Assembly: GCA_963693315.1 (NCBI GenBank)
Contig: CAVNZG010001019.1
Location: 109,076-173,075 of the forward strand
DNA from: Diogma glabrata
Taxonomy: Eukaryota; Arthropoda; Insecta; Diptera; Cylindrotomidae
Reading direction: 5' to 3'
DNA length: 64,000 nt
This document shows, one piece after another, positions 46,871-58,542 of this stretch (the first letter of the stretch is position 1; each line of letters begins with the position of its first letter). The notes under the pieces were generated by a model. The model did no database searches and was not told the DNA's origin. It saw nothing but the letters and a program-made list of their open reading frames with translations. A program made the translations under genes and the position numbers.

Positions 46871-49800
46871 ATTCCGTAGTGGTACCGCTCATTAGCTCTT
46901 CCGAGGAATCGGACCAACACGTAGTTATGTGTGGGCTTTTTGCCTCGATTGAAGTGGTGGGCGGTGCGTCTGGGGTGCGCTGCATCAGCTGGATTATTGG
47001 CATTTAGTTTTGTTTTGTTTTCTGCAAATTTCTCACAATTTGTTTTTCACTTATTATTTTGTTATTATTTCTTCATCTTATCATGAAATATTGGCATATG
47101 TCATATTTTGTAGTATGATAGGATTTTTTACTTAGTTATGCATTTTAAAATAAAACATAAAAAAATAAAATAAACATTTTGATATATATATGGCAGTACA
47201 ACCGAAAAAAAATAAGTCTGCAAGTGGTAAAGCAAATTTGCGCAATCCACCCGCCCATAAAGCGGCATGTCCACGGAATTTGCAGGGACAAAACATATAT
47301 GAATCAATAAAAAATTTTAAAATGCATGTTCAAAACATCTGCGGATTGAACGCTAACCATGACCACGTGCAACATCATCTTGAGCACGACAAACCGAACA
47401 TTCTATTCCTTACAGAAACACAAGTTTCTGAAAATTTTCTCTTTATAGAATCGCTTAATTCCAAATATAGGCTCGAATCAGCTTTCAAACTCCATCAGGG
47501 CGTATGCGCATTTTGAACTACACGGTGACGGCTTCAATACAATGGTTTTAAAGATTTGTCTTCCAGAAATGACTTTTTTTACAATAGCTTTATACCGGTC
47601 CCCCAACAAACGTAACCCAAACTTTTTTAATATACTGACAAAAATTATGGACGAGATTAGAGCAAAGTCCACTAATTGTGAAGTTATCGTTACCGGTGAC
47701 TTCAACGTCCACAACAAATCATGGTTGGAATTCTCCAAATCGACCGACGATGTTGACAATAGTGGAAAACTGGCAGAAATTTTTGCCGCGTCTCAGGGCC
47801 TATTCCAAATTGTTAAAAGCCCGACTTTCACTCCTCGTAATGGTGGTGATAATAGTTTTCTTTTAGATCTCTATCTTACCACAATGCCAGATATTACGAG
47901 TGTCGATGTCGCGAAAGGTAATATTGGAAATTCTGATCATTATTTAATCTCATCAGTTATCAAAACTGATTTACTTAAAACTACAGCTCCCAAACCCAGT
48001 AAAAGATTTCACTACTCAAAAATGGATAAGAGTGGTCTTCAAAATTGTTCCATGGTTTCCCTTTCGACCGTCATTGTTTTTACAGTGACAATGTAAATGT
48101 TTCTGCTCAAAACTTTACAGAAACCATCCAATTTGCTATCAATAAATTTGTCCCTTTCTCCATAGTAAAACCCAAACAAAATTACTTGTATTCGAAAGCT
48201 GCCAAAACGGCACTTAGAAACAAACGTAGATCATTTAATATTTGGATTCATAACAAAACTCCCACTAATCGATCCCAATATCTAAAGGCCAACAATATAT
48301 CTAATCAGATTATCTCAAACGAAAAGTCCGAAATTGACAGAGCGAAAGTCTCAAAACTTACGTCTATGTCTGTTTCTGACAAGAGTTTCTACAGTGCCAT
48401 TAATTCTTTAAATTCTGGTACAAAATTTTTTATTCCCCCTATTATTGATGGTGATTTAATCGTCAATGATCCCGCAAGAAAAGCTAACTTGTTCGCTGAA
48501 CGCTTTGCTCTGAACTCCACTGTTTTGGAAACTCCTAAAGAAATACCCCAAATCCAGTCTTCAGGAGTTAATATGAATGAACTTCACTTCAAACCCAAAA
48601 TAGTCGCTAAACTTTTAAAGGGGTTAAACATCAACAAAGCATCAGGAATGGACAATATTCCACCCATTATTTTAAAAACCTTTTCCAAAGAACTTGCACC
48701 AACTTTAACTAAAATATTCTACCAATCCTACAAATCTGGTATATTTCCCTCGTGCTGGAAGTTGGCAAATGTCCAGCCCTTCCCCAAAAAGGGACCAAAA
48801 TCCAATATCTCAAATTATAGGCCAATAGCTTTACTCCTATCCAAAGTCTATGAGCTATCGGTCCTATCCAAAGTCTATGAGCATTATATTAGTACACATA
48901 TTTCAAAATTTCTGGAAGAAAATCATTTAATATCCGACAGCCAATACGGTTTTCGAAACAAAAGATCAACTACCGATCTATTAAACTATGTAGCACATTG
49001 TTGGAACAGCATACTTGATAAAGGTGGTGAAACATACGTTATCGCTTTAGACATCTCCAAGGCATTCGATCGAGTCTGGCATGCCAACTTAATCAACAAG
49101 CTCGTTGCGTACGGTTTTCATCCCAATGTTGTGAAGCTGATTCAAAATTTTCTATCCAGCCGATACATTTCGGTAACCTTAGACGGATTTTCTTCTGAGT
49201 CTAAACTAATTAACGCTGGTGTACCCCAAGGCTCAGTATTGTCCCCAACCCTATTTTTGATTTATATCAACGAATTGTTGAAAATCACCAGTAACCCAAT
49301 AAATAGTTTTGCAGATGATAGTACTCTGCACAAGTCGTTCGAGCCCCTTCCTTCAAAAGGTAAAATGCACGAACGAATTAATCCTGCCCGGAGAGACACT
49401 GCCATAAACGTGAACAAAGACCTGAATAAAGTCGCCGACTGGGGTGACCAAAACCTTGTCAATTTCAACTCCACCAAAACACAGCTGTTGATTGTTTCCA
49501 GATTAAAGACCGAGTTCCCCAAAGATATTTTATTTAGTACCTATGTGTGATGAACCAATAGGTGAATGTAAAAACATTCGTTTATTGGGTGTCACAGTTT
49601 CAAATGACCTACTCTGGAACGATCATGTAATGGCGATGGCAAAAAGCGCGTCTAAAAAACTCAGCCTCCTAAATAGATGCAAAAAATTTTTCACTCCATA
49701 CCAATTGCTCCATGTTTATAAGTCCTATATTCGTCCTTGTATGGAGTACTGCTGTCAAGTTTGGGGTGCTGCCTCTGTTTCCATCTTGGCCCTCTTGGAC

Positions 49801-50275
49801 TCTGTTCAAAAGCGAGCTATACGAATTATAGGTGATCGAACTTTGACATCAAAACTTGATTCCCTACAACATCGTCGCACTGTTGCTGACCTCGTTGTTT
49901 TTTACAAATATCGTCATCAGCAGTGCTCAGATGAAATCAGCGGCATCATGCCTCAAACTTATTCTTATCCCCGTTCCACTCGGCAATCGGCTGCCGCAAC
50001 CAGTGAAACGGTAAAGATCCGGCGCTGTCATACTGGCAGATCGCAGAGAGACTTCTTTGTCCGAACTGCGTACAAATGGAATAGTTTGCCGGAACACTTA
50101 GTCTCAGGTGGCTTCAACCCACAGATGTTTAAAAAAAGCGTTAATCTACACCTTAGAACGCCAGTTGTTGTGGGACCCAGGTCTAGACCTAGGTCTTAAA
50201 AGGTATTTATGTGTTGTTGTGACACATGTTCTAAACCCTATTACACAACACATTTTATTAAAAAAAAAAAAAAAT
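46871..50275 (+). mobile_element. LINE-A copy 7, best-preserved copy
   Basis: Begins at TTCCGTAGTGGTACCGCTC and ends in a poly-A at 50261-50275. Relative to copy 1 it lacks the outermost 5' segment. The leader (46871-47189) ends in an ATATATATATGG context at the start codon. The 3' end carries a 22-bp near palindrome (50174-50195) and a short hairpin with a 6-bp stem (50209-50214 with 50222-50227), both kept in other copies. It sits against the end of a large palindrome. Confidence 0.9.
47190..50199 (+). pseudogene. LINE-A ORF: AP endonuclease plus RT, four frames
   Basis: The most readable LINE-A protein: MAVQPKKNKSASGKANLRNP opens a basic N-terminus, then the endonuclease (HVQNICGLNANHD, ILFLTETQVSENF, VIVTGDFNVHNKSW, GNIGNSDHYLI). 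A deletion of about 32 bp near 47511, compared with copy 1, shifts the frame. A shift near 48050 leads into RT at 48045-49550: NINKASGMDNIPPIIL, DISKAFDRVW, GVPQGSVLSPTLFLIYINEL and SFADDSTLHKSF. A 24-bp tandem duplication at about 48838-48885 repeats SKVYE. A small insertion at about 49540 shifts to the C-terminal frame (49543-50199), ending RTAYKWNSLPEHLVS and a basic tail. No ORF1, no RNase H. Confidence 0.88.
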
Positions 50276-50705
50276 TCATATTTATACATAGTCACAAAAT
50301 AACAAAAATAGTAACAAATTTTATAATAACAATAAAACAAACAATAACAATTTTATAATAACAATAGAATTAATCATAAATTTAACGAAGTTGATTCATT
50401 TTTAAAAACGCATATGTTAGAAAAATTATTGCATTAAATGTTGTTCGAAATTGAGTCGAGTTCTAATTTTTGTCCTGGTGAGACCAGCAATAGAAAATAC
50501 GCGCTCTGTTGCAGTCCAGGTAGGTTAATATATGTTAATAATGCGCGATATAGAATTTTTAAATTGTCTGTTATTTTTTATTATAATTATTTAAATAAAC
50601 GAAATCTTTTTTCAGCAATGTGGAACTTTCTTCAATCTGCTTCTCAACATGAGTATAATTGAAGAAATTGCATTCTCAAGTTGTTTCTACAGTGACAATA
50701 TCTTA
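50276..50705. other. AT-rich spacer, no gene seen
   Basis: Low-complexity AATAACAAT-type sequence followed by unassigned DNA. No motif was recognised in the short frames. Confidence 0.4.
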
Positions 50706-51250
50706 CAGACTTCACTACTTAGACTTTCTTCATCCTTACTTTCAATAGTAATTTCTTCAGTGATTTCTTTAGAGTCATCATAATCACAGGTGGATGTATT
50801 CTTCTAAAAATTTCTGCCGCCAATGCAATAGAGGCATCATTTGTAACATAATGAAAATATTTATTGGAATGTGGAATATTGCCTGTTTGTAAAAAGATTA
50901 ACATAGTCATAAGGAATTTATCCCGACGTTCATCCATTCGATTTTTTATTTGTTTAATTAACTTTTTTGAAAAATTCGTAACTTTTTGATACAACTTTGT
51001 GAACGCCTGCAACAGTCAAAAGCGTCGCTGAATTTTCGCTTAATTCTTTTACAGCTTTTTCCAGTGGAAATAAGAGATCTAACAACTCTCTCTTTTTTAT
51101 ACCATATAAAGTTTTAAAATACTTTTCGTTACAATAGAGAGATTTTTAGGCATGACAAAGCCTTTATTTCGGACATATCTATGATTCCACTATAGCATTC
51201 ATTGAAAACTCATCTTCTGTTACACATCCAAACAAAATTGCATACGGGGT
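50706..51250 (-). pseudogene. Probable hAT transposase relic
   Basis: Minus-strand reading from 51125 gives KYFKTLYGIKKRELLDLLFP then LEKAVKELSENSATLLTVAG and, after a frameshift, LIKQIKNRMDERRDKFLMTM and IALAAEIFRRI. The order (a Leu-rich ELLD-LFPLEKAVKELS block about 30 residues before a K-x2-R-x3-R-DK block) resembles the central insertion domain of hAT transposases. No BED finger, C-terminal LCEAGFS block or terminal repeats were found, so the family call is tentative. Upstream 51110-51540 contains further scraps (MPKNLS, GCVTEDEFS) in other frames. Confidence 0.5.
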
Positions 51251-51867
51251 TTCATTTTTAAGAATTTTGTAATTCCAACATCACCGGAATCACTTTTAAG
51301 TTTTTTTGATGTAGATGATTCATGAATTTTATCGATTGAAGTTAAAGTTGAAGCTGAATTTATGATTATTTTATGAACTCTTAAATGATTTATCCTTTAC
51401 ATCCAATTTGTTTACTGAAATGCTAATAGAAAGCAACATCTCTTTCTTTAGTTTTTTTTAAATGATTCCAAACTTCAGAGCGTTTTGACGATGTATAGCC
51501 AGTGCTTTTAAAAATTTGAAATTTGTTTGTTGTTAAATAAATTTAGTAATATAGTTATAATATATACTGTATTTATTGAAGCAGATGCAAAATATATAAA
51601 TTATTAAAAAGAATCCTGTTCTAATAACCTTTAAAAAACTAGCGCACTTCAGATTTTATTGACGGGCTGCAGGTTTGTAAAACATTACTTTTTTGAAATC
51701 AACATAGCATCAAATAAATATTTGTAACAACCCTTTACACTGCAAATTGACGAAGTGTGTCATAAAATATTCAAAGATTACAGTTTTCATAACATTGAAG
51801 TCGTAAATAAATTTTGAACTAACAGTCACTTCACTGCACTAATAAACTTTGCCACGCAGTTTAAATA
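51251..51867. other. AT-rich spacer, no gene seen
   Basis: Possible extension of the hAT relic up to about 51540, then featureless sequence to the start of the inverted repeat at 51868. Confidence 0.35.
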
Positions 51868-52345
51868 CACTAGTTTACAAATTTTGACCTTTTTTTGTCT
51901 CCTTGAATAAAACCCAACTTTTCTTATAGATTGTCCTGAACACGAATATCATATTCATTTTTTTGGTCAGCTCTTGTTTTTGAGATATTCATGAAAAACC
52001 AATTTTTTCGGTGATCAAAAATGTTGTTTCGGTTTTTGGGTCTCATATTTTACAAAACAAACGAAATATGCCAACAAATATTTTGAGCTATATTTTGTCA
52101 AAATCCATTAAGGATTCTGGAAGTTACAGTCGAAAAAAGTTGAAAAAATACGAAAAATTCACGTTTTTTTAAAATTTTTCCATTTTCAACGCCATAAATT
52201 TTGAACAAATAAAGACACTAATTTTTTTTAATTTCTTGGAGCCTAAATTAGCTTCAATTTTCTTTCTTTTAAGCTAAAAAACACGAATATTGGTGCAGTG
52301 CAGTTTGCACCAAGTTATTCAAGTTTTCCCTAAGAAAGACAAAAC
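51868..52345. repeat. Left inverted-repeat arm of the 7.2-kb unit
   Basis: Matches the complement of 58543-59039, with occasional substitutions. Begins CACTAGTTTACAA and ends near AAAACTCAAAATTTGC. Confidence 0.85.
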
Positions 52346-52429
52346 TCAAAATTTGCAAAAAAAATTTAACTATAAGAATAATTTAAATTCTGCAACATAA
52401 TTAATTCATATATAAGTTGTTTTCGTAGT

Positions 52430-52623
52430 AGATCTAGCTCCTCCCACCTCGGAATTATTTTAGGAGTTGGAAAATATCAATTAGTAGATCATGAAATGTC
52501 TTTTTTTGACAAAGTTGTGTTTTATTTGTATATGATTTTTCTCGAAATTGAGATTTTTTTTGTGAAGTTTTTTGACATAATCTAGCTCGACCCACCTTGG
52601 GCTTATTTTAAGAGTTGGAAAAT
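52430..52623. repeat. ~145-bp repeat units, left cluster
   Basis: Units marked by TCTAGCTCCTCCCACCTCGG, TTATTTTAGGAGTTGGAAAA, ATGTCTTTTTTTGAC and TATATGATTTTTCTCGAAAT. The same units, in the same orientation, form two tandem copies at 57452-57743. Their opposite ends abut the first hairpin element here. Confidence 0.8.
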
Positions 52624-53529
52624 AGCTACAAAAAACATCAAAAATGTAAATTTTAGTTCGTGAAAAAGGTGCAGTTTAAAGTTTAATAATCAAAACTATC
52701 TGTTCAGTACAAAAAGACGTGATATCCTGTGTCAAGTAGAAACGAGTGTAAAACAAAACATTTCCAAATAATTAGGTGTTCTACATGTTTGAAATACTAA
52801 CTTTGTCACTCGGATTAGAGATTAGAATTAGAAACAACTTCAACTAACTAGGTATTAAAACAAAAGTTTCTAGTAAAAATAAAAGTACAAAATAATATTT
52901 ATTTATTTATTTATATTCGAATGCAAATGTGGAATGCGATGTTTATACGACGACTGAATCGAGAGAAGTGCGGAACCATCACGAAACCTCAGGACTAACA
53001 GATTATAACTTTAATGAAATTCTGTTCAAATAACATATTCTCAATCTACAAATCAGGGTCTGCAATATAAAATACTAACTAATAAATTAGCTTGCATTTC
53101 TTTTATAGAATTTTCATTTTGTATATAATATTTCACATTAAATAAAAGTCTTAACTGTCACTGAGGTTTTGTGATGGTTCTGCACTTCTCTCGATTCAGT
53201 CGTCGCATAAATATCGCATTCCACATTTGCATTCGAATATAAATAAATAAATAAATATTATTTTGTACTTTTATTTTTACTAGAAACTTTTGTTTTAATA
53301 CCTAGTTAGTTGAAGTTGTTTCTAATTCTAATCTCTAATCCGAGTGACAAAGTTAGTATTTCAAACATGTAGAACACCTAATTATTTGGAAATGTTTTGT
53401 TTTACACTCGTTTCTACTTGACACAGGATATCACGTCTTTTTGTACTGAACAGATAGTTTTGATTATTAAACTTTAAACTGCACCTTTTTCACGAACTAA
53501 AATTTACATTTTTGATGTTTTTTGTAGCT
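52624..53529. repeat. Foldback element with near-identical 368-bp arms
   Basis: The left arm 52624-52991 and right arm 53161-53529 are almost perfect reverse complements (AGCTACAAAAAACATCAAAA at the outer tip, CGACTGAATCGAGAGAAGTG near the inner end), separated by a 169-bp loop. Few arm differences imply recent formation or ongoing arm conversion. No reading frame of significance. Confidence 0.9.
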
Positions 53530-53534
53530 TTTAA

Positions 53535-53835
53535 TTAACTTGGGGGATTTAGCGGTTTGTGAAGCCAATAAAAAATAATCACCATTTGCAACATCCAAAG
53601 TAACTTCAAAGTGATGTTTTGATTGAATGTGAGGAATACTACGTACATCGGCCTATCGTTCAGACAATAGCTTGCGAGTGTTGAGAACAGTATCCTTATC
53701 CACATAAAATATTTTAATTGTTTGAACAGCATCTGTTGCCGCTTCTGCAAATTGTTCAGCAGAGTCAACTTCTACATTTCGAGCTTTTACCATTTTTGAT
53801 TTTCCTGAAACATGGCATATAAGTAGTATGGACAA
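53535..53835 (-). pseudogene. Unidentified protein fragment, one in-frame stop
   Basis: The minus-strand frame from 53835 reads MSILLICHVSGKSKMVKARN, VEVDSAEQFAEAATDAVQTI, KIFYVDKDTVLNTRKLLSER, one stop, then ADVRSIPHIQSKHHFEVTLD and ANGDYFLLASQTAKSPKLI. Amino-acid use looks protein-like rather than random, and the frame continues past the stop, suggesting a once-functional C-terminal region. I do not recognise the family. Its start overlaps the left arm of the adjacent hairpin. Confidence 0.4.
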
Positions 53836-54446
53836 AATACAAAATACAACTTATTTTAAAATTTTTTTAAAGTGCATAGTTTGAGCATAGGGGGCACCCC
53901 AACATGCATGAAAAATAAAAATTCTGCCAATCCGATGTAACTTTGAAATTAAATTGCTCAAGAACGGCTATACCGATTTCATCAAACTTTTTTTTGTTTG
54001 ATAGATGATTAATTAGTCGTTTGAAAAAAAAATTAATTAATTGTTTTTATAATTAATTTTTAAATAAAAATATTAAAAAAACTTTTTTAAAGATGGCGCT
54101 AGGGTCAAAGATCAATTGGAATTTAATTAATTTTTTTTCTAAAAATAGTTCTATCCTTACTCTAAAATATATCAAATTTACAAAGAGGCGTTAATTCGTG
54201 TTCTTCAGATATTTAATTTTAAAGATTTTTAGTCTGATTAAAATTCTAATTGTTCATTATTTTCTCGAACTTCAGTGGCTAAAATTTATATCTCAAGAAC
54301 ACGAATTAATGCCTCTTTGTAAATTTGATATATTATAAAAGAAGGCTATGCTCAAACTATGCACTTTAAAAAAATTTTGAAATAAGTCGTATTTTTTATT
54401 TCGTCCATACTACTTATATGCCAAGTTTCAGGAAAATCAAAATGGT
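53790..54446. repeat. Second foldback element with nested inverted repeat
   Basis: The outer arms 53790-53893 and 54347-54446 are complements (GGCATATAAGTAGTATGGAC, AAAGTGCATAGTTTGAGCAT). An inner pair, 54155-54205 and 54295-54345, shares CAAATTTACAAAGAGGC and AATTCGTGTTCTT. Two nested hairpins are therefore possible. Confidence 0.8.
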
Positions 54447-55279
54447 CAAGTTTTCACAACTCTGTCTAGAACACGTTTTTCATCAATTATAAGAGAAGAT
54501 AAACGTTTTCTGTTTTTAAACTGGAATTTCCCTTAAGTAGGAGACGTCATTTTAGAATAATAAATTATTTCTTATCAGATTACCCACTCTGACAATATCA
54601 AATGTACTGTATTCACTAGTTAATTTTTAAACTAAGCTAATTTGTTACGTACATTTTGATAAACTTAAAAAATTGTCTTATGTACGTAACGCTTAAAATT
54701 GAAACTTTAAAAATTTTTGATTAAAACTTTGTCAAATTTTATTAATAACTTTAAAAACCGCATAAACAATTTTACTCTAACATTATTTTTTTAATACATC
54801 TAGTAGCAAAATGAATAAATTCATATTTTGTTACGTACCTGAGACAGCAGTCAATCTATATAATAATGATTGATTTTCTCGGCACCTATTATTTTTTAAT
54901 TAACATTTAATAATCACACTAAACAATAATCATGTAAACATTAAAAATTAAATACAAATAATAAATTGCTTGCTTATTTCACAAGATTATGAACGGTCTA
55001 ACTTGGCCGGAGTCAATAACATTTATGATGAATTTGTAGTATTGAACAATATGCAGACGTGTGATCTTACTAACAGGTCCAAACACGAAAATTCGCGCTA
55101 GATGACAAAATATATATAATGTATGTTGTGAATCAAATAATGAGAACGGCTATATATGGTATTACTTTTTTTTTCTAAATGTTACCCGTTTCGTGGAAAC
55201 AGTGATATATAACTATTTCAAATAAAATTTGAATTAAATATAATTTTCAGTTACTTAAACAATTTTTTTTAAACTTAGA
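54447..55279. other. AT-rich interior, no gene seen
   Basis: Contains a short repeated GTTACGTAC phrase (54648, 54683, 54830) but no gene. Confidence 0.4.
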
Positions 55280-55960
55280 TTTTTCAAACCTTAATCACTT
55301 GCTACGGTGAAATTTTTGTTTATATGGTATATTTATCACAATACATACATATTGATTGATTTTATATATATTTATAAAAGATGTCGTTTCACATTTTTCC
55401 GAAATCTGCAAATCGACTAAAACTAAAATCGACTAAAACTATGCAGCTCGGTGTCCTCAAAGCCTCCAATCTTCTTCGTAGCCCTCTTGATTGACGTCAT
55501 ACTAAAAACACAATGAACATTGCCATATACAAGAAATTGGATTATGTTGTGTTTTTGAATTTTTTTTATGTTAAATATATTTTGAATTTTTTTATATTAA
55601 GATTTAATTTCAATATGGCGCTACAAATTCACGATTTTTTCTATGCTAAAAAATGAAGCAGGCTTATGATATTGGAGGTTTCGTTGACCTATATAATTTT
55701 CGAAGTTTATATTTAAAAATAAGATTTTTCAAAATGAGATTAAACAAACGTTAGCCACTTGCTACGGTGAAAATTTGTTTATTTGGTGTGTATATTCATC
55801 ATAAAACATAAATACTTGATTGTTATTTATATATATTATGATAGATTTCGCGGCCCATTTCGTCGATAAAATCTGCAAATCGCTGCAAATATACAAATTC
55901 GAAATCTGCAAATCGCTAATTTGCAGATTTCGAACTTTGACATTATTAGTGTTACGCGCT
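55280..55960. repeat. Direct repeat pair, ~440-bp spacing
   Basis: CACTTGCTACGGTGAAA followed by TTTGTTTAT, a CATAATACATA-like region, TATATATTATAA, and GAAATCTGCAAATCG occurs at 55296-55435 and 55750-55890. The second copy ends in an inverted AAATCTGCAAATCGC pair (55899-55933). Confidence 0.7.
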
Positions 55961-56133
55961 TGCATTTAATTCTTATATCATATTGTTAATTGGTATCGTT
56001 TTTGTTTGGTTGTTTAAATATTTAAATTTGAAATAAATAATATTGGTGAGTATTTGTGAAGAAAGGGTTTGTATTATTTTGCTTCATATTCATATATACA
56101 TAGCTTTATTTATATAATTCATATATACATATT

Positions 56134-56289
56134 CATATATACATAGCTATACATATATATTTATATAGCGCGATTAGCTATACATATTATATATTGCGAT
56201 TCTTATGAATCGCGATATATAAATATATATATAATATGTATAGCTAATCGCGCTATATAAATATATATCATATGTATAGCTATGTATAA
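56134..56289. repeat. AT-rich perfect-type hairpin
   Basis: Arms of about 75 bp around the centre GATTC-TTAT-GAATC at 56199-56212. Matching blocks include GCGCGATTAGCTATACATAT against its complement, and CATAGCTATAC at the tips. It directly precedes the UAP56 fragment. Confidence 0.85.
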
Positions 56290-56370
56290 GTATATGGAAA
56301 CAATCAATTTTTGTGTTTAGATTCATTTCAGTTATCATAATATTTGTTCTCTTCACAATTCAATTTATAG

Positions 56371-56900
56371 CTGATGGAAGTATAAGACGATGATGAAGCA
56401 AAACTTACCCTCCACGGATTACAACAGCATTACGTTAAGTTGAAGGAAATTGAGAAAAAGAAAAAATTGTTTGAACTTCTAGACGCACAGTTGTTACTGA
56501 ACAAAATTTCCTCGCTATTGACATTCATAGAGGAATGGTGCAAGGGGAACGATTATCAAGATATCAACAGTTTAAAGATTTTCAAAAAGTAAGCTACATC
56601 TATTAAGTTATAAAAACTAATATAATATTATATTTTTGTTTTTTTCAGCGTATTTTGGTTGCAACAAATTTATTTGGACGAGGAATGGATATTGAACGAG
56701 TAAATATTGTATTCAATTATGATATGCCAGCAGATTCCGATACTACACAGGATTGCAAGAGCTGGGTCGTTTTGGTGCCAAAGGTCTTGCAATTACCTAT
56801 GTATCAGATGAAATTGATGCTAAAATTTTAAACGAAGTTCAAGGTAGATTTGATGTTAACATTACTAAATTACCAAATGAAATTGACCTATTTTCATACA
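56371..56900 (+). pseudogene. UAP56/Hel25E (DEAD-box RNA helicase) fragment, two exons
   Basis: UAP56 is a TREX-complex helicase for mRNA splicing and nuclear export. Exon 1 (56371-56588), after a TTTATAG acceptor, has [16 protein letters not shown] and [10 protein letters not shown], then jumps over about 20 conserved residues to AIDIHRGM and [16 protein letters not shown] 60-bp intron (GTAAGC...TTTTTTCAG) leads to exon 2 (56649-56900): [49 protein letters not shown] and [17 protein letters not shown], ending at a GTAAGC donor. Motifs V and VI of the helicase C domain are recognisable. Small indels break the frame near 56393, 56490, 56740 and 56765, and the N-terminal ATPase half (DECD box) is absent. 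Retained introns show a DNA-level duplication, not retroposition. Confidence 0.88.
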
Positions 56901-57451
56901 GTAAGCTTCCCTTAAACAACTTATCAATTTATTGTATGTATTTTATATATATTTCACGGATATAAATAAAAGAATTTAGTTTTAATGAGGAATATTTTAT
57001 TTATTGTGATTTTAAGTACTAACTTTTAATAAAATGATACATATTTTTCCTAGAAAGGATTAAATTATAATGTTTTTATTTTTGATTTTTAAAAAAAGTG
57101 TCTTAGCTATTTACATTTTAAACTTACAAGACAAAATCAGTTGGAGGAAATCGCTTTGATCTTAATATTCTTATTATTATATGAAATTTTATTTTTCAAT
57201 AATCGTTTTCGAAATTTTATATGTTTTAATTAATTTTGTATACGGTTTATTGTACAAAATCTATTTCAAATTAAAATTTAAAGGTGAGTTTATGTTACAA
57301 AACTCGTCATAAGTTCATATATGTTAAACAACATTAGATCAAATCGTTTTTTTGAGGTTATGTCTACTAGGTTCAGCGTAAATAAAGCAAAGTGGTAATC
57401 GCTATATTTTTTCACGAACAGCGATCTACCGCATCGCTTTGATCAGTTAAT
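56901..57451. other. AT-rich interior downstream of UAP56 fragment
   Basis: Begins with intron-like sequence after a GTAAGC donor. No terminal UAP56 exon was found. Otherwise no gene. Confidence 0.4.
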
Positions 57452-57743
57452 TGATTATAAAATGTCTTTTTTTGACAAAAGTTGTATTTTATTTGTATAT
57501 GATTTTTCTCGAAATTGAGATTTTTTTGTGAAGTTTTTTGACATGATCTAACTCCTCCCGCCTCGGACTTATTTTAGGAGTTGAAAAATATCAGTTAGTT
57601 GATTATGAAATGTCTTTTTTTGACGAAAGTTGTATTTTATTTGTATATGATTTTTCTCGAAATCGAGATTTTTTTTGTGAAGTTTTTTGACATCATCTAG
57701 CTCTTACCCCGGATTTATTTTAGGAATTGGAAAATATTAGTTA
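57452..57743. repeat. ~145-bp tandem pair, right cluster
   Basis: Two head-to-tail units with GATTATAAAATGTCTTTTTT, TATATGATTTTTCTCGAAAT, GTGAAGTTTTTTGACAT and CCTCGGACTTATTTTAGGAG blocks, matching 52430-52623 in the same orientation. Confidence 0.85.
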
Positions 57744-58542
57744 GTAATGAAGTTAGGCAGTTCTTATAAATGGGGTGATGCTTTCAGCAGTATGTATTAT
57801 GTAACTTCCACAAATAAAACAAAATGAATTTGGGCTATTTTTACACTTGAAACTTCTTGACGACACCATTTAAATAAGCTTGACTTTGCACTTTACTAAC
57901 AATTTATGTTGCTTTACGTTGCTATCACTATTGATTTATTGATTTTTAAAAACAATACACTATTTAAAATTTATATTTGTAAAAGTTTTTCTTTTTTAAT
58001 TAATATTTTCTGTAGAATGTTTGGAATTAAATTTATCCTCAGAGAGATTATATTTACAACTAATCATACACCAATTATCTACTTAAAAAGAAACCTCATT
58101 AAACTAATTAAACAAAAGTTGGGAAAACCGAAAAACTATTAAAAAGGAGAAGTAATGCTTTCTTAAATTAAACTTAAAATGATCATAAACGTGAGGAGCA
58201 ACACAAGGTGGGCGGTGATAGAAAAAAATTTAAAGAGAAAAAAGAAAAGAAACAAACCTTACAGGTATTAATAGACATAAATAGGGGCTTAACTTTATGA
58301 TGCTTGACTAACTTAAATAGTTCTGATGTTTTGCCTCTCCTCACAATTCATTATCTTTTGTTTATATTTTTCTATATACGTCTCATATCAATCCAATTCC
58401 CAACTTCGAAAACAAAAATGGAAATTATGCTTTACTATTTTAAAATAATTCTTTACTGATGTTTGAGAACGACTGAACTCTTAAAATTATTATATATGGC
58501 ACAATAAATTAAGTAAAAATTATTTTTTCCATATTTTGAGTT
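57744..58542. other. AT-rich DNA, no supported gene
   Basis: A 78-residue frame at 57906-58142 is basic and hydrophobic (FGIKFILREII, TNHTPIIYLKRN). It faintly recalls the G-KF-x-RTDH-x-PL-x-YL stretch of LTR-element RNase H, but this is too weak to call. Confidence 0.35.

Noticed and set aside
57906..58142. Possible RNase H fragment of an LTR element (FGIKFILR, TNHTPIIYL)
   Set aside because: The similarity is short, acidic catalytic residues are not in place, and no RT or integrase adjoins it.
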